This document shows, one piece after another, positions 33,201-43,900 of a stretch of DNA of 64,000 nt. The notes under the pieces are model-generated. The model saw nothing but the letters and a program-made list of their open reading frames with translations, was not told where the DNA came from and did no database searches. Position 1 is the stretch's first letter, and each line of letters starts with the position of its first letter. Origin of the DNA: Rhyacophila brunnea (taxonomy: Eukaryota > Arthropoda > Insecta > Trichoptera > Rhyacophilidae). The position numbers and the translations under genes are program-made. The stretch is taken from positions 62,001 through 126,000 of the forward strand of contig JAGYXB010001339.1 of the NCBI GenBank assembly GCA_022495005.1. The letters run 5' to 3'.

Positions 33201-36200
33201 GATTTTCAATTTTATATTTCATTCAAATCAATATAACGGATTATAATTTATTTAAATATGAAACAATCATCATTTTCTACAAACAGTTTACCGCATTGCA
33301 TTCGAAATATGAACAATAACTAGCACTATCATACAAGTTTACAGTTTCGTGTCACGGCTTGACTATAGTGGGTCATGGGCATTCTTAACTCAAATACTTG
33401 ACATTTTTAGTTTCCGTATAGCGTTAGTAAGTACTGATTTGTGAAATGAAAATATAAAAGTGACATGCGATACATTCTTAAATACGGATTAAGCCATGTT
33501 ATCCATAGCAACGTCATAGGATTGCTTAATTACAAATTATATGGATTGTTGGCGAGTGGGTTGCAGTTATTATAAAGGTACCTAATCAATTACTGTTTTA
33601 TTAGCAAAGGATTCTACATGGTCTGTATGTACCTATAATATGCATATATTACATAAAGAGATAAATAAACAGTACGCAAGCAAAAGGCAGCAAATCGACA
33701 TATTTGTTTGGTTACTGTAGTTATCTACCGTACCTACTGATTTTATTTACATGACTTGATTGAATATTTTAAATTACGTTTGACGTGTAAACGAAGAAAT
33801 ATCAACCATTTTTGAAAAGCGCCAGCGAAGTTTTATTACCGAAGTATTTTTTATGAAAAAATAAAACATTTGTAAATAAAATCAACTTTAAAGTAGAGTA
33901 CTTATATCCTACTACCACTGTCATGTAGTAAAGGAACTACGAAATATGCAATCAAAATATACGTTATACTGAAAAAATATCATTAGTAAATTAGTATCTA
34001 AAAACAATTATTAAGAAATAATTAAAGTTTTACAAGTTCTCTCAAATGGAAGAATTTAGAATAATTCCATAGTTATACTTATTATATTTTTTTTTTATTA
34101 AAAATGAGATTGTTTTGAATTTAAAATCAGTTTTAATTATATTATCTAAAAAGTTTTGTTATTGTAAAAATACCTGTACATATTCGAAAGAACTTATCAA
34201 ATAACGTTTTAATGATAACAGAGAAATTATAATAAACTGAAACTTTTAAACAAACGTTTTTCATAATTATAATAAGTATTTTCCGTGTTATTGGTTTTAG
34301 ATACCTGCATATTGATTAATTAAAACAATTAATAATTAATTCTTCACCTTAATGTCGCGTATATATATCGTCACCTGAATACTACAACTAGATAACTATG
34401 ATTTGGTCATTGTTGGGAAAATGAAATTTAAACTTTACTTGATTAACATAAATCTAGGTTATAATTATTATTTTAAATAAAAATGGAAAATTTTGCTATG
34501 TCTAATTGAGTACAATTAAATAATGTTCGATTGAATGAAAAAATATTATAGATATTTTATTTATTTAATGCATTTATGGTTTTAAAGTTATCTAATATTT
34601 TTAAACACAAAATTAATACAGTTACATTAACTTTTGACTTACGTAGATTTATCATTACGTAGAGAAGGAAATCTAGAATTATATTCAATAGAGATCTCAA
34701 AAATAGTAAAAATCAAGTTATCTAGTTGTAGTATTGAGGTGACAATAGTATATAAATATCGAAATGTCTCTTATGTATTTAATTGAGAATATAATGCTAA
34801 TGAAAATCTCACATTAAAATGTGTATTGGCAAAGAATTTACAAGTAAAATATATTTATAAAAAAATAAACAGCGTTTTATATGATGCAATATGACTAATA
34901 ACTCTCTTGAATGTTGCAAGGTTAGATATTCTTTGTATTATAAGTAGGCCAGCTTAACCCCGTTTTGAGATATGGCACTGTGTGACCTTTTTATAAGGGG
35001 TTGCTGTTTTATTTTTAAATCACTGACATGGGACATATATTATTTTCATTTAATATATATTAAGTTTGTTTGTATGTAGCTGCAATAAAAAAAACATAAA
35101 AGACTTTTTTAGAGATTATCTAAGTAGTAATGCAACAGTAATATTTTTATTTGAAATTTATATTGAAACAAAACTGAAGAAAATATTACTCCATGTAGAA
35201 AGAGTGTGTGTAGTATATACTATAACAGTGGCAAAAACACGAACTAAACGATTATTTAATGCAAAGTTCATAACGCTTCTTAACAATTGACAACATTATA
35301 TCAATTAAATATATTTTGATAATACAAAATAATTACAATAATTATATTGGTAAAAACGTTAATATTATTAATGTGAACTTTGGCTCAGAATAAGTTTTGA
35401 AAGCTCATGAAAACATACTATTTAGATAGGTTGAATAATAGGTCATATTCAGCGTGGGAAATACTTAGTATTTTTTTTTTAAATCATAATAGTATAAAAC
35501 GCCGACTCGTACAGTCATGTTTGTGTAGTAAAGGATAGTTTTCCATCCAGAGCTTCGTTTATTAAAACTGTTTTTTTTTTATAAATGTTTTCAAAATATT
35601 TTTTGTGTATTTGCCACGAATCGTTATCATCTCAATAATATTATAGATAAACTATTTTTTTTATCCAATAAATAATTCACAATATTTAAGAATGTAACAT
35701 TCTTTTGTTGAGCATACATAATTTGAAAACACTTCCAAGAAATACACAACTACTAGAACACTCAGCGTGATTCAAATCTGCGCCCAACGGGATTCACGCA
35801 CATGTGCCTGACCACTAAGCTTTATGTGTCCTATCTAATTGCGATAAAGTTAACTAATGATTTTTACAATACTCTTACTTATTGGCAATCGGCTTTTGTA
35901 TTTTAAATCAAAATAATACGTAATTACTAACCGATGTCAGGATCACTCCAAATTATTGTTATAATGTACTTCCACTTGTTAATAATTAAACTTGATCAAT
36001 TAGTCACGATCCATACGTTAAGATTCCCTGATTTAACATTTATATTGACCTGTAAAATTATTTTAAACACGAGAGTTTCCATAACATGATATTAAAATGG
36101 CATTTGCGACGATGTATTCCTTCTGCACGCAATGCAATTCCAACGTGATAAAGTAGCAATATCTTTAACATGTATGAAATTATACTCAGCGCTCGAAATG

Positions 36201-37956
36201 TAAAATTTTACGAACCGGGGCGCTCGATAATTTTACCAAAAAATTACCTAACATTATTAACTAATTGTATTGTAAGTATTTAAAAAATAAGTGTATTAGA
36301 TTTTTTTTAGTATATGGCATATATCACTCAGACGGTCAAATTAATATTTCCAAGAGACAGAGCGATAATTTTGGAGATGTTACGAACCGGAACGGCGCTC
36401 CGGTGCGTTCCGATCCATTTCGAACCCTGATTATACTGATATATTTATATATAAGCCGTAGAAGTATACGCTTTGGATGAATAAGAAACAATGAGAAGTT
36501 TCTCAACAAAAATAATGTTTGTAATAAACTAAATATATTCAGTTTATTTGTATTTTTTGGATGCGTCTAATATGCCAGAAGTAACCGATTACTGTCTACA
36601 TGGCCCCCACAAGGGGGCTGACAGGGCTTTAGCCTGGGGACCTATCGTGGCACGTCGACCGTTGAAGTGAGATAAAAACGCCACGGATTTACTTTGATAG
36701 TAAAAAGGTCGCTTGAGGCGCTAATTCACGACGAGAATTTATAATTATTTTTAGTGTGTTTCCCGACTAATAAAAATTACTATTATCGAATATGGCGAAG
36801 GGTCGCGTGTTACGTGGCTATGACAAATGGGGTTTATATGATTTTATCAAAGCCTGGGTGTTCGTGATAATTCAAAATTCAATAACCACCTTGTACGAAA
36901 AAGCAGGGACATGGTTATTATTAATTTAAAAAAAAACCTTAGCGATAGGTTGGGGGGCATGACTGTCTAATGATGTATCAATATTATTTTAGTTTGTTAT
37001 AATCAATTATATTCGCAGAACAGCCAGTTTTCGTCACTGTTATAAAATATATTCATGTGACAGTAAATTACGGAGAAATTAAAATACATAGTCTCATAGT
37101 GTGCGAGAAACGTATATAATACTGGTCTACGATAAATTCAGATTTAGTTTTTATTATGAAGATGTCAATATAAAATAATTTATTTAATATTCAGTGGTGC
37201 CACTGGAATTTACATTAGAGCCAAGAGTCATAGTGGCTCATTATTTTTAGCATGGATACATGCTTTTGCCTTGACCTCCCGGGCGGATTCGTTACGAAAA
37301 ATCGCACAGACGTAACGGTTACAATTGTAGCACGGCCGCTAGAGACTCCAAATTTTGATAATTCTATAAGTATAACAAATTTCAAGCTGTTCTATATTTT
37401 TTCTTTAATATTTACAAGTCGTTTATTTTTGTCGTTATAAATAAATATACTACCTATTTATTTATTAATACAATTAAATACCATTTGATCTAATTTAATG
37501 TGAGGTAATCAGTCAAAGAGGCGTATCAGTGCAGTAAAAAAGTGAAAAAAGAAAATCAACATTTCATCAATTTCATGGAGGAAACGTTCGGACTTCTGCT
37601 GATAACGAATCCAGCTATCTCAACCACTCGTGGTGGGTCGTGCATCGATTTGATCTTCGCTCGCCACATCGTCAAAATTCATTCTAAACATTACATAACT
37701 TATTTCAGCTATCATAAACCCATATTGACCATTACTTCTAACGATTATGTGTAGCAAATACGCACCAACATTACTATATGAGTTCATAAATTTTAATTTT
37801 CAGAAAAGTGCAATTGTTTGAATCTTTTGGATTTGGTTACTTTGACAAATAAATTTTCTTTCAAATTTGGACAACCAGCATTCAGAGAATCAGTAGGCAA
37901 AGCATGTAACCATGTTTAATAATTTTAACCGTCAGGGTTTAAGTAACAATTATCTG

Positions 37957-37989
<33 letters not shown>

Positions 37990-40900
37990 ATATTTAATAT
38001 TATTAAGATATAAGTTAAAGTAGGTAATATAGCAAATAGTGTGCATATTAAGTACAATGTGCTTGACTGCAAATATATTAAAAATCTTGACTATCATAAT
38101 ATGGGCCTCCGCAGAGTGGAGGTTGTATTAACAGATTTTTTTAAACCGAGAAATGGATGTTATTCATTTGCTCAATCCATTAGGTCCATACTCAGGGTTC
38201 AAACACACATTCAAAAAATAATGTGTTCGAATCCGGAACCCACTGATATCATAAACTGACATTTTTATCTCTCGGTCATAATACTATAGTTACGCAACCA
38301 ATATTATTGTCGATGTAAAATTAGCTTAAAGCTATATTCGAATATTTTAACATAAATAAGTTATTGAAAATTTGGACATACATATTTAATATTATTTAAC
38401 GATAAATTTACTCTATGTAGTAATTTAGATTTTTGCAATGCTCCATTTAACGCCTGTATGTTATTGGAATAAAAGTATATCGCGTCCAACTTTGGTAAAC
38501 TCTGCAAATCTTTCGGCAATCTCTTAAGCTGATTGTTGGCTGCATGAATCATGGTCATCCCCTGAGAGAGCTATTTGAAACAAATAAATATAATTAATTT
38601 ATAAATTCACTCAATTTAATATACATAATATTATTTGCATTAAACAGGTAATTAGTGAACTAACCAACCATAGGCATTTCGTTGTCAATTGACGTTAGCT
38701 TATTTGAATTAATAAATAACCACTCCAAACTCTCCATAGTTCTGAGGGTGCCATTCAAAGTCGTCAATTGATTAATACCAAGATGTAGATGTTGCAGGGT
38801 GCAGGGTAATGAATTTTTTTCCAAAACTGTCAGCCCATTCCCAGGGAGTACCAAATGGTGCATGTTCGCAATATCCTAAAATATTAATAAAAAATACAAC
38901 ATATTAAAAACTGTTAATAAAATGCCAATTGAATCGAGTGGCATAAGAAGTATACATCGACCATCAATCTATAATGAGAATATCTCTGCGGGTGAAAGAA
39001 TAAAGGAGTGTCTTAAAACAATGAAAAAAAATATATGACATATACATACATAACTATCTTCGTTTTTCAAAACACAATTTTCTTTTGTTTTTGCTGAAAA
39101 ATTATAATTTGAGGAATTATCATCTACATTTTCCTTTATACAAATTTGAATGACTCAACCGTTCAAAGAATAGTGTTTTGAAATAGAGATAGATATACAA
39201 TATAGTTAACGTGAATTTGACAATTCCACCTTTAACACTTAATTTGAGAATTAATAAATAGTTATCTTGACCCACTGTCAATATAATTTATAAAATGGTT
39301 ATTTGAAAAAGAATAACTTAACATGTAACACAGTAAAAAATAAAGGCCTCATTTTTAAAATGTGTTTATTTTAATAAAAGGTATTTTTAGATGAAAGGTA
39401 TTAGTGTTTCTTAATATTATATTGTCGCCCTTGTCGTCGTTTATCCTAAGATGGAGTAAAAATAAATTAAATTTTTAACAAAAATCTTCGTAAAATGCTC
39501 TGTAAATATATCTATACACTTTGATAATAATATACCTGAAATAAATTCATTTTAACAATAAGTGAATCAGTATGCAGCTACATAGTGTAGGGTCTATTAT
39601 AATATGCTCCGTCTTAGGAATAGTTTATTAAAAAAACAGTATTATATAAATAACTTAAATTAATCTTCATCGATTTAATCTAAGATCATTTTTAATATCA
39701 ATAATATATAAATCAATGACGTGCATGAGCTTCACGTAATGTAAACATGATAAAATCGTGCAATCAAGAATGTATGCGAATATATATACATAATATTTGC
39801 CTGCCTGATTTTCATATCAATTACAAGTGACAAGACGTGATGGTTTCAAATTGAATGAAGTTATTAAATTAAAAAAAGATAAATAAATATTAATAATAAA
39901 TATTAGTGTTTCCAATCGCCGACAGATCACCGATAAAAAATCACGCGCCGCTGTAAAGTCGTATTTTTAAATGAACATTTTAATGTCGACTTATTTTAGA
40001 ATTTATTCAATGGCCTCTGAAATAATAATGTTCAATGGAAAGTTTGGTAAATATATTTTTATTGAAAATAATACATACTGCAAGTATCGACAAAATAATA
40101 TTAATAAAAAGCGCTATAATCTGTGACATTTGGTTTACCAAAATATGACTTTATTCTCAATTTCAAACGATGCCTCCCATATTACGCTTATATGGTATTA
40201 GTATATTTTATGTGATAATGAAATATCAATTTATGAGAAATTATACTGCGTAATCACAACAGATTTATTAGACTTAGATATGAAATAATTACAAGATAAA
40301 AATAACTTTTTATATACAACGTTTTTAAGTTTTCTGTTGAATCATATAAACTTGGCTTAACTAGCTTAAGCGATCAAAAAAATTTGTACTTGATAGAAAT
40401 AATACTGAAATGTCATATTGATTTCCATAGTAACGCACGTATATATTAATATTAATAATTTAGTTGCTATGACCCACTTAGCAACCAATAATAGTTTTAC
40501 TTTTTACGGATTTCTTCCGAAATAACTTTTCATACAAAACAGAATTAACTGAAAATGAAATCAATTCTACTTAAAGATGGCTAAAAAGTATTAAAAAAAT
40601 GCATTGGCATCGTGTTCTGATATATTCTAAAAGTTTCAAATGTCTAGATAGAGAAGCTAGTCGGGAAATTATTTAAAAATCGATTGCAAGATTTGTACCG
40701 GACAAATAAGAATACGAGCTAAGAAAAACGTTGTAAAATATCTCTAATTCAAATTTTGGGATCATTACGTAAAGGTAAATATTATAAAAATAAATAATCA
40801 ACCAAACGAATATTACCACACTCCTTTGAAAGTACTCTGAATAAAAAGCCATCACATATATTTTAAGAAAATACAAAACTTTCAAGTGAATTATAACAGT

Positions 40901-43900
40901 TTTATAAAAGTGGGACTCAATTGATAAAAGTACCTATAATAATTCATTTATTAAAAAAAAAAACATTTTTTTAAAAATCATGTTCGTTTCTAATAAGATC
41001 ATAATATAATAATACATGCCTCCACAGAGTAGAGTAGAGATTGTATTAACAGCCATTTGTTGTTTTTAATTTTATGATAAATGGCTATTAATCACTGTGG
41101 ATAAAGGAACGGCTCTCAACAATATGTCTGAGATGCATTCTGCAGTTTTTTAGACATATTATCCGGCGCTGACAGGACAATCTAAAGAGACTGGTGGTCT
41201 TGGGTGGGCTCCAGGGAAGGCGAAGCAGAGGAAGAGCATCGGCGCACTGGAGCGACCAAGTAAAGGAACTGACTGGGGACACCATTCATTCTGCCTTGAG
41301 AGATGTGGAAGATCAAGAGGGATGGAAAGTCTTGGTCGCTCAATGGATGGTAAAATTCAAAGGTGGTTACGATGCTCAGCCATGGGATTACGACCAAGAA
41401 GCGAGGATCACTTGCTCAACCTGGCTCATACTCTGTGATTTTTTCCCAGACCTCGGATTCAGACCGGGACCCATGACATGACACATCACCGCTCGGCCAT
41501 AGTAGACAACAACCAGATTGACCATATAACAAATTATTGATTCGAGACGTTCACAATATGACATTTAGAATAAAAAAACATGTAAACCAAGTTATAGTAA
41601 ATAGAAAAACGTACCAAAGTTAAAAAAGTAAACAATGAAAGAATTTTTTAAACATAAATAATTCTATAAAATAAAATACATTACGCATCACTACAGATGT
41701 ATACGTCTATAAGAAGCGCATTGACCAATCGCACAGCCCTTGATTTTTACTTGAGCGAAAGGAAATTTCTATGACAACAAAAGTGTTGTCTGTCCTAAAA
41801 TGGTCGCACGAAATCTGAGAGTGAACATGTCTCATAGTTGAAAATGATTGAATTCGATGCGTGTAAGTGATTTTTGATTTTGATTGAACGTTTAATAATA
41901 AATTGAGCGGTGATCGTTAAACGAACTAAATTGAACTATCGAAATTGAGCGACATGACTCAATTGATCAAAAATTCGCGCCCTCTTCGTGTTATTTTATA
42001 TCAATTTTGTCCCCAATACTCATCGTTTAAAAGGGCGTCATTCCAAAACTAGGATTTCATAGAACATCGCTTATCGGGTGTGCTAAAATTCTTAAGAATT
42101 TTTCCGATGATAAAAGATGGGGTGGGATTCATTCGCATGTCTGAATAAAATATTCAAAAGTAACCTCCCATTCTCACTCTTCGTGAAGCGTATTGCGCTT
42201 AAAGCGTCAATTACATTGAGCTTCTTTACGAGCTGTTTATTGGCGAATTTACAATCTGCCTGTAAAGTCGCCCAGTGTAATCATCGAGCAAGCTAATAAG
42301 CAGGTTGTAAACACTCTACCGAGAAAAGTCTGTGCAGTAGAGCGCAGTACCAACCTCCCGGTAAAAAAACGAACTACGTTCTGTCAAATTAGTCGCTGGC
42401 TTGTGGCTTCTCAGCGAATGGAAAGTTTTGTGTGTAATCATCAAATCGCAGTAGCTGAATCGCCCGCTTTTAAATTCGCCAACAAACAGCTCGTAAAGAA
42501 GCTCAATGTAATTGACGCATAACCAATGTGTTTTTGTACCCTCACCATTTAGTAGAATAAAAAATAAATAAAATATAATAATAAATCAATAAATTATTCA
42601 AAAAACTTTATGTTAACTATGACTACATTTCAATGACGAAGTTACCATGAAATATAACGTATCTATTAATTACAATCAAATTTTAATGAACGCCTATAAG
42701 GTGGAGTAAGTGTTGTTTTTGGTTATATTTTATAGTTTTGTGTCTAAATAAAAAAAAAGTTTTCGGCCTCGTTACACATCAGAAAAACGCCACCATCTAG
42801 GTAAAATCATTGGGTACAACGATAAAATCAGTTATTATTGATTTTGTATAAAACATAATTATCTCTATAAGTTTTGACTAATTTAAAAAATATATTTTAC
42901 ATATAGCAATGCAAAGTGGAGAAACTTTCAAAATATTTAGTAGTACTTATTCCAAATATTTTTCAAATCACGGAGACCGGTTTCGTCTGCTTCAATATCA
43001 CACTGTTAACTGATATAAAATATGTATCTATACTATATTATTGAAGTAAATAAAAAGTTCTTAATTGAAGGTATGGGCTATAATTAAATGGAAAATTGTA
43101 ATTTTCACCAATCAACAGTAGTAGGTAAGTCAATAAAAATTACCAAACGTTTCAAATATATATATATAATATATACGTCGTTACTAATAATCAACAAGAA
43201 TTCGAAGGTAAATATTAATAAGTTAGTAATTAACAATTTTTCTGTAAATAAAGAAAACAATTAAGGTGAATCATTTTCCCGGTTCGTTGATATTTATTTC
43301 TTAAAAAAAAAACAACATTGCTCTCTAGTGTTTGTGGTTGAAAATTCTCATTCCCCCACTAAGTAGAGTAATATTCAATAGTAGATAACGTTTCTTCTTC
43401 TTTGTTTTAGAAGCTCTGGCACAGTTTAGCATGAGTATCCAAAGTAGATTTGAAAATAAATGTAACAAAGACGAAAGTCATGTTCAACTGCTTTGCGGGC
43501 AAAAAAGAGATCCTCATCAATGGCACTCAGCTCGAACAGGTGAAAAACTACATCAATCTGGGACAAAAAGTGTCTATGAAATTGTTCACGCAGAGTTAAG
43601 CTAGGCTGGAGTGCTTTTGGCCAACTGAGTAATGTCTTCAAAAGTGACCTTCCACTGTGCCTAAAGCACAAAATGTTCAACCAGTGGGTGCTTCCCGTAA
43701 TCACATATGCGTGTGAAACATGGACCCTAAATAAAAGAGAGATCCGGAAACTTAGAGTAGCACAACTTGGTATGGAGAGGTGCATGCTGGGCATAACGCG
43801 AAAGGACAAAAAGAGGAATGAGTGGACAAGGACGCAGACAAGGGTTTGCGATGTAATATAGTTCATTAAAAGCCTCAAATGGAGATGGGCTGGACACATA

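Larger units (their letters stand above)
36438..38381 (-). other. LRR intron 3, remainder
   Basis: Holds a LINE endonuclease remnant (37540-37754), a T29 tract and a SINE fragment (38101-38244). The rest, including a slightly GC-richer stretch at 36590-36740, is unexplained. Confidence 0.5.
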
